A stretch of DNA of 62,700 bases from Herbaspirillum autotrophicum (GCF_001189915.1 NZ_LFLS01000037.1:1-62700); one strand, 5' to 3'; shown: positions 17,874 through 27,224, counted from the stretch's first letter. Notes: generated by a model not told the origin, from the letters alone. Numbers and translations are program-made.

Positions 17874-19028
17874 TCAGCAGCATTGCCGGCTCACGCGCAC
17901 CGGCTTCAGATCGGTGCTTTCCCCCGCGACTTTTTCTTCCTTGACCAGCACGCCATGACGCAAATTCTGCGCGCCTTCAACCACGACCTTGGCGCCCGCT
18001 GTCAGGCCGGCGACAGCCGCCAGCCCACGTTCGATGGCAGTCACTTCGATGGTTTTCGCCGCCACCAGATTATCGGGCTGCACCACATAGACAAATTTTT
18101 CTGTCGGGCCGGTGACGATGGCTTGCGCCGGCACCACGACGGCATTTTCCAGCGTGCGCGCCACCAGACTGACATTGACATAAGTGCCCGGCCACAGGCT
18201 GCGGCCGGCATTGTCGAAGCGCGCCTTCATGCGGATGGTACCGTTTTGGGTATCCGAGGTATTGTCGATGAACATCAGCTTGCCGTGCTGCTGCGACTGG
18301 TCCGCCTTGATCGCGACCACCGGTGCGGCGCCATCGGGATACGACGCTACTATATAAGAGAGCTCGCGCTCCGGTACTGAAAAGCTGATGGCAATCGGAT
18401 CCAGTTGTGCAATCGTGACCATCGCGGTGCCGGTCGGTTGCGCCAGACTGCCCGGATGCACGCTGATCGCACCAAGCCGGCCGCTGATGCTGGCCCGAAT
18501 CTGGTTATAACCGAGCGCCACATGACTGGCCTGCAAAGCGGCACTGCCGGCTTCGGCCGTGCTGCGCAAGGTATCCACCCGGGTCTGCGCCGTATCCACG
18601 ACGGCTTGCGACACGAACTGCCTGGCCAGCAAATCCTGATTGCGTTTGAGACTGGCTTCGGCATCCTGCAGATCGGCACGATTGCTGGCCAGTTGCGCCT
18701 GCGCCTTGGCGACTCCGGAGGCATCGCCGCGATCATCGAGCGTAAACAACAGATCGCCGGCGCGGACATCCTGACCTTCTTTCACATGGATGGTACGCAC
18801 CACGTTCTGGATTTGCGGACGCACATCCACGGTATTGATGGCGGTGACATAGCCGTTGGCCGTTACCGTCACCGGTACGGTCTGCACCACGGCGACAGCG
18901 GTTTTGACGGTTTGCGCAGCAGCGGTTTTTTTCTGGCCGGGAGCGCGCTCGCGCATTGCCTGCCACACCAGCAAGCCGGCCACGACCAGTCCGGCCACGA
19001 TAAGAGAACGCCTGACAGATACACGCAT
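17874..19028 (-). CDS. RND efflux membrane-fusion protein (second system)
   Basis: A 384-residue periplasmic adaptor, first gene of the second, leftward RND system. It has one N-terminal membrane anchor (about residues 8-24), a lipoyl/beta-barrel first half (VTVTANGYVTAINTVDVRPQ), a coiled-coil hairpin around 100-160, the second lipoyl half RASISGRLGAISVHPGSL, and the barrel part SLWPGTYVNVSLVAR. The tail ends in an unusual RQCC just before the stop; the family does not need these cysteines, so they may simply reflect a shifted end. It is followed by the RND permease after 49 bases. Confidence 0.92.
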   Translation of the reverse strand: MRVSVRRSLIVAGLVVAGLLVWQAMRERAPGQKKTAAAQTVKTAVAVVQTVPVTVTANGYVTAINTVDVRPQIQNVVRTIHVKEGQDVRAGDLLFTLDDRGDASGVAKAQAQLASNRADLQDAEASLKRNQDLLARQFVSQAVVDTAQTRVDTLRSTAEAGSAALQASHVALGYNQIRASISGRLGAISVHPGSLAQPTGTAMVTIAQLDPIAISFSVPERELSYIVASYPDGAAPVVAIKADQSQQHGKLMFIDNTSDTQNGTIRMKARFDNAGRSLWPGTYVNVSLVARTLENAVVVPAQAIVTGPTEKFVYVVQPDNLVAAKTIEVTAIERGLAAVAGLTAGAKVVVEGAQNLRHGVLVKEEKVAGESTDLKPVRVSRQCC

Positions 19029-19136
19029 AGCGGAATAGATGAATGATTGAGGTTACTGTCCCACCAACAACCGCGCTATTATTTTTTTAGGTACCGGCGG
19101 CGGTGTAATGACGTAATTAAGAAATTGCAATAAGAG

Positions 19137-19232
19137 GCGAGCCTTGTCTGCGGCACTTGCAGGAAATGGCTGTGGCTGCTTCGTTCCCGACCTGACCAGA
19201 TTGACCATGCCACAATGCGCAGGGGCCCGCCG
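19137..19232 (-). ncRNA. ffs: 4.5S RNA, signal recognition particle small RNA
   Basis: On the minus strand the universally conserved SRP domain IV hairpin is present: GGTCAGGTC, a GGGAACG tetraloop-side segment, then GAAGCAGCC. Flanking arms pair: GCGGGCC (5' end, 19230-19224) with GGCTCGC (3' end, 19143-19137), and CTGCG with CGCAG inside. Length is about 96 bases, as expected for bacterial 4.5S RNA, which with Ffh targets nascent membrane proteins. It is transcribed leftward between ubiD and the efflux adaptor. Exact ends are estimates from the outer stem. Confidence 0.92.
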
Positions 19233-19238
19233 GCGTGA

Positions 19239-19244
19239 ATTGTA
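19239..19244 (-). promoter_or_regulatory. Probable -10 box of ffs
   Basis: TACAAT (minus strand) lies seven bases before the estimated 5' end of the 4.5S RNA. A weak -35 (TTCTGC) sits 17 bases further upstream. A match of five of six bases at the right distance supports this as the ffs promoter. Confidence 0.5.
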
Positions 19245-19350
19245 CTCTAAATTGCGCCGCCGCAGAAGCGTGCCACGCATATCAGTAAAATCGCAGATGC
19301 TCTGATGCAAAATTCGTGCGTTCCCACACTTCTGATATGCGCTCACGCTC

Positions 19351-20835
19351 TTATATACCGAGATTCTGCCAGATGCTGTCGACGCGCCGTTTGACTTCAT
19401 CGGTCATGGTAATCGTGCGGCCCCACTCACGATTGGTTTCACCCGGCCACTTGTTGGTCGCATCAATGCCCATCTTGCTGCCGAGACCGCTGACCGGGGA
19501 CGCGAAATCGAGGTAATCAATCGGCGTGTTATCGACCAGCACGGTATCGCGCACCGGATCGACCCGCGTGGTAATGGCCCAGATCACTTCCTTCCAGTCA
19601 CGGATATCGACATCCTCGTCGACCACCACGATGAACTTGGTATACATGAACTGGCGCAGGAAACTCCAGACCCCGAACATCACACGCTTGGCATGGCCGG
19701 CGTAAGACTTCTTCATCTGCACCACCGCCATGCGATAGCTGCATCCTTCCGGCGGCAGATAAAAATCCGTGATCTCGCTGAATTGTTTTTGCAACAACGG
19801 AATGAAGACTTCGTTGAGCGCCACGCCCAGCACCGCAGGTTCGTCAGGCGGCTTGCCTGTATACGTAGAGTGATAGATCGGATCATGGCGCATGGTGATG
19901 CGGTCGATCGTGAACACCGGAAACCAGTCTTGCTCATTGTAATAACCGGTGTGGTCGCCGTACGGACCTTCCAGCGCATGCTCATATCCGGACGGGTGCG
20001 ACTGGTCGGGATAGATATGCCCTTCCAGCACGATCTCGGCCGAAGCCGGCACCCGCAATTCGCTGCCCATGGCTTTCACCAGTTCAGTCCGGCTGCCGCG
20101 CAACAAACCCGCAAACTGATATTCGGACAAACTGTCCGGCACCGGCGTGACTGCTCCTAATATAGTGGCGGGATCAGCACCCAGCGCAACCGCCACCGGA
20201 TAAGGCTGGCCGGGATTGGCAATGCAGTGATCGCGAAAATCCAGTGCGCCGCCGCGATGCGCCAGCCAGCGCATGATGACCTTGTTGCGCGCGATGACCT
20301 GCTGTCTGTATATACCGAGATTTTGCCGCTTCTTGTTAGGGCCTTTGGTAATCACCAAACCCCAGGTAATCAAGGGCGCCACGTCACCGGGCCAGCAGTG
20401 TTGAATCGGCAAGCGTTCAAGATCCACTTCGCTGCCTTCCCACACCACGTCCTGGCAAGGCGCCGAGCGCCGCTCCTTGGGCGCCATGTCCCACAGCGAC
20501 TTGACCAGTGAGCCGAGACCCAGCACATCCTTGAATCCCTTCGGCGGTTCCGGTTCTTTCAGACGCGCCAGCAAGTGACCGATGCGGCGCAATTCGCTGA
20601 CGTCTTCGGCGCCCATGCCAAGCGCCACGCGGCGCGGCGTACCGAAAAGATTCGCCAGCACCGGGATATTTTTTCCATTTACCTGCTCGAACAGCAGTGC
20701 CGGTCCGGCAGCCCGCAAAGTGCGGTCACAGATCTCCGTCATCTCCAGATGGGTCGAAACCGGCACAGAAATGCGCTTTAACTCACCCGAATGTTGCAAC
20801 TGCGAAATAAAATCGCGTAAATCTGAATATTTCAT
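19351..20835 (-). CDS. ubiD: 4-hydroxy-3-polyprenylbenzoate decarboxylase UbiD
   Basis: A 494-residue prenyl-FMN-dependent decarboxylase acting in ubiquinone synthesis, removing the carboxylate of 3-polyprenyl-4-hydroxybenzoate. The start [13 protein letters not shown] is the usual UbiD N-terminus. The catalytic segment [13 protein letters not shown], with the active-site Glu, is intact, and the metal/cofactor-binding stretch GIYRQQVI plus [11 protein letters not shown] is present. Length is normal for the family. It needs prenyl-FMN made by UbiX, not encoded here. The gene stands alone, leftward, about 120 bases before ffs. Confidence 0.96.
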   Translation of the reverse strand: MKYSDLRDFISQLQHSGELKRISVPVSTHLEMTEICDRTLRAAGPALLFEQVNGKNIPVLANLFGTPRRVALGMGAEDVSELRRIGHLLARLKEPEPPKGFKDVLGLGSLVKSLWDMAPKERRSAPCQDVVWEGSEVDLERLPIQHCWPGDVAPLITWGLVITKGPNKKRQNLGIYRQQVIARNKVIMRWLAHRGGALDFRDHCIANPGQPYPVAVALGADPATILGAVTPVPDSLSEYQFAGLLRGSRTELVKAMGSELRVPASAEIVLEGHIYPDQSHPSGYEHALEGPYGDHTGYYNEQDWFPVFTIDRITMRHDPIYHSTYTGKPPDEPAVLGVALNEVFIPLLQKQFSEITDFYLPPEGCSYRMAVVQMKKSYAGHAKRVMFGVWSFLRQFMYTKFIVVVDEDVDIRDWKEVIWAITTRVDPVRDTVLVDNTPIDYLDFASPVSGLGSKMGIDATNKWPGETNREWGRTITMTDEVKRRVDSIWQNLGI

Positions 20836-20968
20836 TTGTTTTAACTGATTTTCTTTTGCCGATCCCAAAGATGAGGTACCCGGGCCAAACGGTTGATTTT
20901 ATTGATTTTTAGCGGATCACCCTCATAAATGTAAGACATAAAAGTTATATTAAGTTACTTTTATAGTA

Positions 20969-20997
20969 TTGACTTGATATAAAGTGGCTTCTACAAT
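20969..20997 (+). promoter_or_regulatory. Strong sigma-70 promoter for the lytic transglycosylase leader
   Basis: TTGACT at 20969-20974 and TACAAT at 20992-20997 are separated by exactly 17 bases, each matching consensus in five of six positions. The region just upstream is AT-rich. Predicted transcript start is near 21004, leaving a leader of about 285 bases. Confidence 0.7.
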
Positions 20998-21003
20998 TCG
21001 CGC

Positions 21004-21288
21004 ACCTTGAGTAAAGGAGCCGGGTCTGGAACCCGAATCAGCTCAACAGGGTTTCACGGGAGCGGGGTCCCACAGGCATTTTTATGGAGTGTTTTCAAAA
21101 GGCGTCAGCCTTCTCCCCCGAACATGTTGTTTGCACTGGCAGGCGCCCTAGCCGTCAGAACAGCAGACAGCGACGATCGCCGTAACGCTTTGCGACGGTA
21201 GTGTATAGATTGCGATGCATATGGAGCCCCCGGCATGTCGCCACCGACCCGGCCGCTCCCTGTAAGTCGCAACGAATCAGGAGGTTCA
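21004..21288 (+). other. Long structured 5' leader RNA of the transglycosylase gene
   Basis: No convincing gene lies between the promoter and the AUG at 21289. Several hairpins can be drawn by eye: GAGC-CGGG...CCCG...GCTC (about 21016-21042), GGG...CCC around 21058-21070, CCGT...CGC-TTT-GCG...ACGG (about 21179-21198) and GGAGC...GCTCC (about 21222-21258). The leader ends in a strong AGGAGG ribosome site. I could not match it to a riboswitch class I know (FMN, TPP, cobalamin, glycine, c-di-GMP, c-di-AMP were considered). Confidence 0.45.
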
Positions 21289-22239
21289 ATGTTAAACCAG
21301 CCCATCGAGGCGTCGTTAAATACGGCCCGACATACGGTTGATCAGTCAGCACAATGGACGCAGTCCGTGCGTTCAAGAATTGGTCGTTTTTTTACTGCAG
21401 CACACCGCGCCGTGACTTTGCTTGGCATCGCCGCCCTGTTCGTTCTGGGCATGATGTTCTTCAATCCGGATTTCGCCGACAAGATTATTGCCATGTCGCC
21501 GTTCTCCGCCGAGGAACCAGTCGAACAGGCCGAGCCGGTAGTACCGCCGCTGGCCAGTCTGATGGACACGCCCGCAGCGTCATTTGCCACCACCGGCGCC
21601 ACTGCTTCCAGCGTTGCCGCGGGTCCGATGACCGCCGAAGAGCGCCAGATGATCGGCAATCCGCGCCAGCAAAAACTGGTGACCAACTGGCTGGCAAAAC
21701 GTTACCGCGTTGCCGGTGATGCCACTGACATGCTGGTGTCGGCTGCTTATCTGACAGCCCGCGAAATCAAGCTTGATCCACTGCTGATTCTGGCGGTGAT
21801 GGCCATCGAATCGCGCTTCAATCCGTTTGCCGAAAGCCCGATGGGTGCGCAAGGTCTGATGCAGGTCATGTCCAAGATTCACCATGACAAATTCCAGGAA
21901 CTGGGCGGCGTCAAGGCTGCACTCAATCCGGTTGCCAATATCAAGGTCGGCTCGCTGATCCTGAAAGAGTATGTCACCCGTGGCGGTTCGGTCGAAGCCG
22001 GCCTGAAAACCTATGTCGGTGCGGCCGAGATGGAAAATGACGGCGGCTATGGCGCCAAGGTACTGTCGGAATACCATAACCTGAAGGAAGTCGCGACTGG
22101 CAAGAACGTGTCGATATTCACCACGGCCATCGTGCGACGTCCGACTGTTGTGGCTCAGCCGAAGAATGTCAGCGAAGGGGAAGTTGCCTCTGCCGACAAA
22201 AAGCAGGCTGGTACCGGCGAGCAATTCGCAGCACTGTAA
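21289..22239 (+). CDS. Lytic transglycosylase, SLT domain, membrane-anchored
   Basis: A 316-residue peptidoglycan-cleaving enzyme. It has one transmembrane segment (about residues 42-62), a low-complexity Ala/Pro/Thr spacer, and an SLT domain starting near residue 150. The catalytic Glu is E174 in AIESRFNPFAES, followed by the family motif PMGAQGLMQVM. The start at 21289 is fixed by AGGAGG seven bases upstream; a longer frame to 21235 exists but has no such site. The enzyme would act in the periplasm, making 1,6-anhydromuropeptides. A long structured leader precedes it, and a rho-independent terminator follows. Confidence 0.92.
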   Translation: MLNQPIEASLNTARHTVDQSAQWTQSVRSRIGRFFTAAHRAVTLLGIAALFVLGMMFFNPDFADKIIAMSPFSAEEPVEQAEPVVPPLASLMDTPAASFATTGATASSVAAGPMTAEERQMIGNPRQQKLVTNWLAKRYRVAGDATDMLVSAAYLTAREIKLDPLLILAVMAIESRFNPFAESPMGAQGLMQVMSKIHHDKFQELGGVKAALNPVANIKVGSLILKEYVTRGGSVEAGLKTYVGAAEMENDGGYGAKVLSEYHNLKEVATGKNVSIFTTAIVRRPTVVAQPKNVSEGEVASADKKQAGTGEQFAAL

Positions 22240-22275
22240 GGCAAATTGCATTGCACGCACAGCGTGCGACAGCAA

Positions 22276-22303
22276 TAAAAAAGGAGCTTCGGCTCCTTTT
22301 TTT
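22276..22303. terminator. Bidirectional rho-independent terminator
   Basis: AAAAAAGGAGC-TTCG-GCTCCTTTTTTT, a perfect stem with a UUCG loop and T tracts on both strands, placed between the convergent transglycosylase and aminotransferase genes. Confidence 0.93.
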
Positions 22304-22339
22304 ACGTCGGTACCGGAGATGCCGGTCAGGTAATCAGCC

Positions 22340-23518
22340 TTATGCCTTGCGGCGCTCTGCAAAAAACTTTTCCAGCCGCGCTACCGCTTCCTGCAGATTT
22401 TCCATCGAGGTGGCGTAAGACAAACGAATATAGCTGTGCGCCGTCGATGGTCCGAAATCGAGCCCCGGCACCAACACCACGCCGGCCTGATTGAGCATGT
22501 CGATCGACAATTGATCGGCGTCATCGCTCAAGGCGCTGCAATCGGCATAGACATAAAATGCGCCGTCCGGCATGACCGGCACCTTGAAGCCAAGTCGTTC
22601 CAGCGCCGGCACGATGTAATCGCGACGACGTTTGAATTCGGCTTTGCGTTCTTCATAGATGGCAATCGATTCCGGCGCAAAACAGGCAATACCCGCATGC
22701 TGCGCAATCGACGAAGCGCAGATGAACAGGTTCTGCGCCAGCTTTTCTATCGGCGCCACCAGCCGTTCCGGCAACACCAGCCAGCCGAGTCGCCAGCCGG
22801 TCATGTTGAAGTATTTGGAAAAACTGTTGATGACGATCACATCGTCGCTCAGCGACAAGGCGGAAAACGGCGCGCCTTCATACGACAAACCCTGATAGAT
22901 TTCATCGACGATAGTGAAGCCTTGTTTTGCGTTGACGATGGCAACGATCTCGCGCAATGCCTCGGGCAAAATCGAGGTGCCGGTCGGATTCGATGGCGAC
23001 GCCAGCAACACGCCGCGAGTCTGTGCCGACCAGTTGTCGCGCACCATTTGCGGCGACAACTGAAAACGATGTTCGGGGCCACTCGGAATCAGTTTCGACT
23101 TGCCCTCGAACGCCGCCACGAAATGGCGGTTGCAAGGATAAGACGGATCCGGCATCAAGACTTCGGCATCCTTTTCCACCAGCGCCGCACAAGCCAGCAG
23201 CAATGCTGCCGAAGCGCCGGCGGTGACGACGATGCGCGAAGGCGCAATCTGCAATCCGTACACTTGCTGATAATGCGCCGAGATGGCTTCGCGCAATGCC
23301 GGCAAACCGGTGGCTGACGTATATTGCATCTTGCCATCGGCCATGGCTTGCGTAGCAGCTGCGACCACCGCCGGTGCCGCCGTGAAATCCGGCTCGCCAA
23401 TACCCATATGAATGATATGGCGGCCCTGCTGTTCCAGTGCGGCGGCCATTTTTGCCAGTTCCATGACGTGGAACGGCGCGATGTTTTGCAAACGCGAAGC
23501 GAGATCGGTAAAACTCAT
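22340..23518 (-). CDS. Pyridoxal-phosphate class I/II aminotransferase
   Basis: A 392-residue PLP enzyme of the aspartate-aminotransferase fold. Motifs in order: MGIGEPDF near the N-terminus, TAGASAALLLA for the cofactor loop, SPSNPTGT, DEIYQGLSYEG (Asp contacting the pyridine nitrogen), SFSKYFNMTGWRLGW with the Schiff-base lysine, and a C-terminal R in YIRLSYA that binds the substrate carboxylate. The substrate is not evident; close families act on alanine/valine or aromatic amino acids. It is the last gene of a leftward run after nusB (56 bases apart) and ends at the shared terminator. Confidence 0.92.
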   Translation of the reverse strand: MSFTDLASRLQNIAPFHVMELAKMAAALEQQGRHIIHMGIGEPDFTAAPAVVAAATQAMADGKMQYTSATGLPALREAISAHYQQVYGLQIAPSRIVVTAGASAALLLACAALVEKDAEVLMPDPSYPCNRHFVAAFEGKSKLIPSGPEHRFQLSPQMVRDNWSAQTRGVLLASPSNPTGTSILPEALREIVAIVNAKQGFTIVDEIYQGLSYEGAPFSALSLSDDVIVINSFSKYFNMTGWRLGWLVLPERLVAPIEKLAQNLFICASSIAQHAGIACFAPESIAIYEERKAEFKRRRDYIVPALERLGFKVPVMPDGAFYVYADCSALSDDADQLSIDMLNQAGVVLVPGLDFGPSTAHSYIRLSYATSMENLQEAVARLEKFFAERRKA

Positions 23519-23574
23519 GGAGCGATTTTTCAGAAAAGACAGGATGCCGTCAGCGACGACATCCAGAAGAAAGA

Positions 23575-24042
23575 TTACTTGCGGGCGGCGTTGACTTCAA
23601 CTTCACGCGCCTTGGCGGCAAAACGATCCAGCACGCCGTTGACATACTTGTGGCCATCGATGCCGCCGAACGACTTGGTCAACTCGACCGCTTCGTTGAT
23701 CACCACCTTGTAAGGAATTTCGATGTGGTTCTGCAATTCGAAAGCACCGATCAGCAGCGCGGCATGTTCAACCGGTGACAATTCCTTGATCGGACGATCA
23801 ATCAGCGGCGACAAACCGGCGCGCAGGCTGGCGACATCCTTGATGCTGCCGTACAGCAAGGCATCGAAATGAGCCGCATCGGCCTTGTCGAATCCGTGCG
23901 CTTCCCGGATATGCGCCTCAATCGCGCCGACATCTTCATTATTGAGCAGCCACTGATACAGTCCTTGCAAAGCGAACTCACGAGCCCGGTGACGGGGCGT
24001 GCGATTCTTGCTCGGATTGGCGTGTAGGGATTTATTGGTCAT
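23575..24042 (-). CDS. nusB: Transcription antitermination factor NusB
   Basis: A 155-residue all-helical RNA-binding factor that, with NusE (S10), binds boxA of rRNA leaders. The N-terminal basic segment [19 protein letters not shown] and the C-terminal [16 protein letters not shown] plus [10 protein letters not shown] are the conserved NusB signatures. It directly follows ribH on the same strand, the common ribH-nusB order in proteobacteria. Confidence 0.97.
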   Translation of the reverse strand: MTNKSLHANPSKNRTPRHRAREFALQGLYQWLLNNEDVGAIEAHIREAHGFDKADAAHFDALLYGSIKDVASLRAGLSPLIDRPIKELSPVEHAALLIGAFELQNHIEIPYKVVINEAVELTKSFGGIDGHKYVNGVLDRFAAKAREVEVNAARK

Positions 24043-24136
24043 GTTTTGATTCCTGCCTGTTCATGCTAAATGCGTTGTCGTGCGCGGCGCGCACGACCTG
24101 ACGCTGTATTGCCGTATTGTTGCTGTCTGGTGCGAT

Positions 24137-24622
24137 TTACTCGTCGTCGGCGATTTGCGCCAGTTCATCGAGTGCAATCGACAGGTTGGCCATTTCTACC
24201 GCCACCCGCGCTGCTTCTGCCCCTTTGACTTCCATCCGGGCTTCGGCCTGCTCATCATTTTCGGTCGTCAGTACGGCATTGGCGATCGGAATGCCGGCAT
24301 CCAGACTGACCCGGGTAATACCGGCGCCGGATTCATTGGAAACCAGCTCGAAGTGATAGGTTTCACCGCGAATGACGGCACCCAGTGCAATCAAGGCGTC
24401 GAACTGATCGGTTTCCGCCATCTTTTGCAAGGTCAGCGGAATTTCGAGCGCACCCGGGACGCTGACATGCAGCACATCCTCATCCATCACGCCGAGATGC
24501 TTCAATTCGGCCAGGCACGAAGCCAGCAAGCCGTGACAGACATCCTCATTGAATCGCGCCTGCACGATACCGACACGCAAGCCTTCGCCATTCAGATTCG
24601 ATTCGTAAGTACCTATAGTCAT
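24137..24622 (-). CDS. ribH: 6,7-dimethyl-8-ribityllumazine synthase
   Basis: A 161-residue enzyme condensing 5-amino-6-ribitylaminouracil with 3,4-dihydroxy-2-butanone 4-phosphate, the penultimate riboflavin step; it forms large oligomers. Conserved blocks are [26 protein letters not shown] (phosphate site) and [16 protein letters not shown] with the catalytic His. The C-terminus is acidic. It is downstream of ribBX, whose product supplies its four-carbon substrate, and upstream of nusB. Confidence 0.97.
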   Translation of the reverse strand: MTIGTYESNLNGEGLRVGIVQARFNEDVCHGLLASCLAELKHLGVMDEDVLHVSVPGALEIPLTLQKMAETDQFDALIALGAVIRGETYHFELVSNESGAGITRVSLDAGIPIANAVLTTENDEQAEARMEVKGAEAARVAVEMANLSIALDELAQIADDE

Positions 24623-24697
24623 GGCTGTTCCTTCTACGCAAACTTGCGTGTTGATATTTCTGTTACTGGTGGCAGGTGATGCGTATATTGAAGCGGC

Positions 24698-25804
24698 TCA
24701 GCCCTGCGGCTTGGCTTGATAGCCGGCAACTTCCAGATTGAAACCGGTCATCGACGGCATTTTCCTCGGACTGGCCAGCAATGTCATCTTGCAGACGCCC
24801 AAATCCTTCAATATCTGCGCGCCGATGCCATAGGTCCGCAAATCCATGCGGTCGGCCCGGCTCGGCTTGGAGGCGTTGTTCAGGGCTTCAAACTGGGCAA
24901 ACATCTGATCCGCTGACTCCTCGCAATTCAACAGCACCAGCACGCCGCTGGGGGCCGCCTTGATCGCCGCCATTGCCGACGCCAGGTTCCACGAGTGGGT
25001 GGTCACCTGCGACTCCAGCAAGTCGAGCAACGAAACCGGCTGATGCACCCGCACCAGCGTTTCGACGCCCGCTGCGATCTCTCCGTGCACCAGCGCCAGA
25101 TGCGCGCAACTGCTGGGCTTGTCGCGGTAGGCAATCGCCTTGAATTCGCCGTGGACGGTCTGCATGCTGCGTTCCGCCACACGCTCGATGATACTCTCGT
25201 GCTGGCTGCGGTAATGAATCAAATCGGCAATAGTGCCGATTTTCAATTGATGCTCTTCGGCAAATTGCAGCAGGTCCGGCAACCGCGCCATGGTGCCATC
25301 GTCTTTCAGAATCTCGCAAATCACCGAAGCGGGCGTCAACCCTGCCATCTGGGTCAGATCGCAACCGGCTTCGGTATGTCCGGCACGTACCAGCACACCG
25401 CCTTTTTGCGCCCGCAACGGGAAAATATGGCCGGGCTGGACGATATCGGCCGAGGTGGCATTCTTCGCCGCCGCAACCTGAATCGTGCGCGCCCGGTCGC
25501 CGGCAGAAATACCGGTGGTCACGCCTTCGGCAGCTTCGATGGATACGGTGAAGTTGGTCCCGAAAGCTGTGCCGTTACGGGTTGCCATCATTGGCAGATC
25601 GAGACGGTCGCAATGCTCTTCGGTCAGTGTCAGACACACCAGACCGCGGGCGTGTTTGACCATGAAATTGATGGCTTCCGGCGTGACAAAGTCAGCCGCC
25701 AGGATCAAGTCGCCTTCATTTTCCCGGTCTTCTTCATCGACCAGAATCACCATGCGTCCGGCGCGCAGTTCGGCGACAATTTCTTCTGTAGTTGCGATTG
25801 GCAT
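24698..25804 (-). CDS. ribB: 3,4-dihydroxy-2-butanone 4-phosphate synthase with degenerate GTP-cyclohydrolase-II domain (RibBX type)
   Basis: A 368-residue protein in two parts. Residues 1-200 are a complete DHBP synthase: [12 protein letters not shown] (metal and substrate acidic loop), the HARGLVCL block, and [11 protein letters not shown]. Residues 205-368 resemble GTP cyclohydrolase II, but the zinc-binding block normally reading ECLTGD...CDCG is replaced by [18 protein letters not shown], with all three zinc cysteines gone. The end ([16 protein letters not shown]) is still GCHII-like. So the protein should make the four-carbon unit but not open GTP. Such RibBX hybrids are known in proteobacteria, where a separate RibA does that step. 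No FMN riboswitch is visible in the 96-base spacer after dusA. Confidence 0.94.
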   Translation of the reverse strand: MPIATTEEIVAELRAGRMVILVDEEDRENEGDLILAADFVTPEAINFMVKHARGLVCLTLTEEHCDRLDLPMMATRNGTAFGTNFTVSIEAAEGVTTGISAGDRARTIQVAAAKNATSADIVQPGHIFPLRAQKGGVLVRAGHTEAGCDLTQMAGLTPASVICEILKDDGTMARLPDLLQFAEEHQLKIGTIADLIHYRSQHESIIERVAERSMQTVHGEFKAIAYRDKPSSCAHLALVHGEIAAGVETLVRVHQPVSLLDLLESQVTTHSWNLASAMAAIKAAPSGVLVLLNCEESADQMFAQFEALNNASKPSRADRMDLRTYGIGAQILKDLGVCKMTLLASPRKMPSMTGFNLEVAGYQAKPQG

Positions 25805-25900
25805 AAGGTCTTCCCTGAGTAGCCTGCTATTTTAATGGATTTGCGTCGGTGAACCGCGATTTGCAGCACTGAACTGCGGCTCTTTTATCGGTTGCCGGGA

Positions 25901-26956
25901 TTATTGCGCCGCAATCTGCCTGGTCCGCGCCAGCGCTTCCATCAGCAAGGCCGGATCGCCGGCCGCCAACTTCTTGGAATCAGACAAGACTTGCCGGAAC
26001 GCGCGGGCGCCAGGCAAACCGGCCATCAGTCCCAGCATATGCCGGGTAATGCTGTTGAGCCGCAAGCCTTTGACCGCGTGCAATGCCAGTTGCGCGCTGG
26101 CATAGGCCATCATGGCTTCAATTACTTGCTCGCGTGTTGCCTGAATACCATCATTCAGATCGCCGTAATAACGGGCATCGAAACCAGCCATCAAAAATGG
26201 ATTGTGATAGGCCTCACGACCAAGCATGACGCCATCGACATGGGCCAGATGCGTGTCGATCTCGGCAGCGCTCTTGACGCCGCCGTTGATGATGATTTCC
26301 AGCGCCGGAAATTCGCGCTTGAGGCGATAGGCGTAGTCGTACTTGAGCGGGGGAATTTCGCGATTCTCTTTCGGGCTCAGGCCTTTCAGGATCGCATTGC
26401 GTGCATGCACGATAAAGGTATCGCAACCGGCTGCGGCAATCGCACCGACAAAATCACGCACGAATTCATACGATTCGACGTCGTTGATGCCAATCCGATG
26501 CTTGACGGTCACGTCGACCGTCACCGCATCGCGCATGGCCTTGACGCAATCAGCGACCAGCGCCGGCTCGGCCATCAGGCAAGCGCCAAACGCGCCGCGC
26601 TGCACGCGTTCAGAGGGACAGCCGCAATTCAGATTGATCTCGTCATAACCCCACTGCTCGCCGAGTTTGGCGGCTTTCGCCAAATCTGCCGGTTCGCTGC
26701 CGCCGAGTTGCAAGGCGACCGGATGCTCTTCCTGATTGAAATCAAGATGACGCGCCACATCGCCGTACAGCAAGGCGCCGGTGGTCACCATTTCGGTATA
26801 GAGCCAGGTGTGGCGGGTGATCTGGCGGTGGAACAGACGGCAATGGCGGTCAGTCCAATCCATCATCGGGGCGACAGATATCGTGCGCGCGCCATAGCTG
26901 CGCGGTGCACCGCTTGCCGTCACGGCCGGAGAAGGAGATACGAATTCAGAACTCAC
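25901..26956 (-). CDS. dusA: tRNA-dihydrouridine(20/20a) synthase DusA
   Basis: A 351-residue FMN-dependent tRNA reductase making dihydrouridine in the D-loop. The FMN-barrel opening SVAPMMDWTDRHCRLF and NLNCGCPSERVQRGAFGACL with the catalytic Cys mark the DusA subgroup, as does the C-terminal helical domain RLNSITRHMLGL. I start at the GTG at 26956, with an AAGAG-like site before it, which leaves a family-typical N-terminus; upstream in-frame starts to 27091 add residues with no similarity. First gene of the leftward dusA-ribBX-ribH-nusB run. Confidence 0.94.
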   Translation of the reverse strand: MSSEFVSPSPAVTASGAPRSYGARTISVAPMMDWTDRHCRLFHRQITRHTWLYTEMVTTGALLYGDVARHLDFNQEEHPVALQLGGSEPADLAKAAKLGEQWGYDEINLNCGCPSERVQRGAFGACLMAEPALVADCVKAMRDAVTVDVTVKHRIGINDVESYEFVRDFVGAIAAAGCDTFIVHARNAILKGLSPKENREIPPLKYDYAYRLKREFPALEIIINGGVKSAAEIDTHLAHVDGVMLGREAYHNPFLMAGFDARYYGDLNDGIQATREQVIEAMMAYASAQLALHAVKGLRLNSITRHMLGLMAGLPGARAFRQVLSDSKKLAAGDPALLMEALARTRQIAAQ

Positions 26957-27165
26957 GGAAACTCTTGTTATGAAGTGATTTATTACTTGCCGCTGCCATC
27001 TCTTCACACTGTGACAACGATGCACAGCCAATGAATCCGAGTGTAGCGGCCTGAAGGCCCGCAGCAAGCGAGGCATGCGGCACGCAAGCATTTGTGTTGC
27101 GCGATAACCAACGCAATGACAAATGACGTGTATGGATGCTCAAATTTCAGGACGCACGTATGATA

Positions 27166-27185
27166 GCAGACAAGCACCTGTCTGC
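27166..27185. promoter_or_regulatory. Inverted repeat in the dusA/GNAT divergent region
   Basis: GCAGACA-AGCACC-TGTCTGC, a perfect 7-base inverted repeat with a 6-base spacer, 40 bases before the GNAT start. It could be an operator for the divergent promoter region or a leader hairpin; no T-tract follows it. Confidence 0.3.
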
Positions 27186-27224
27186 CTTGACCGCCCGTGT
27201 GGCTGAACCACCGAAAGGACGCAG

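Noticed and set aside
17874..17900. Frameshift at the end of the second adaptor gene (odd RQCC tail)
   Set aside because: Domains are complete before this point; an unusual tail of a few residues is not evidence of a pseudogene.
25805..25900. FMN riboswitch before ribBX
   Set aside because: The spacer is only 96 bases, none of the conserved RFN sequence blocks were seen, and ribBX is downstream of dusA in the same unit.
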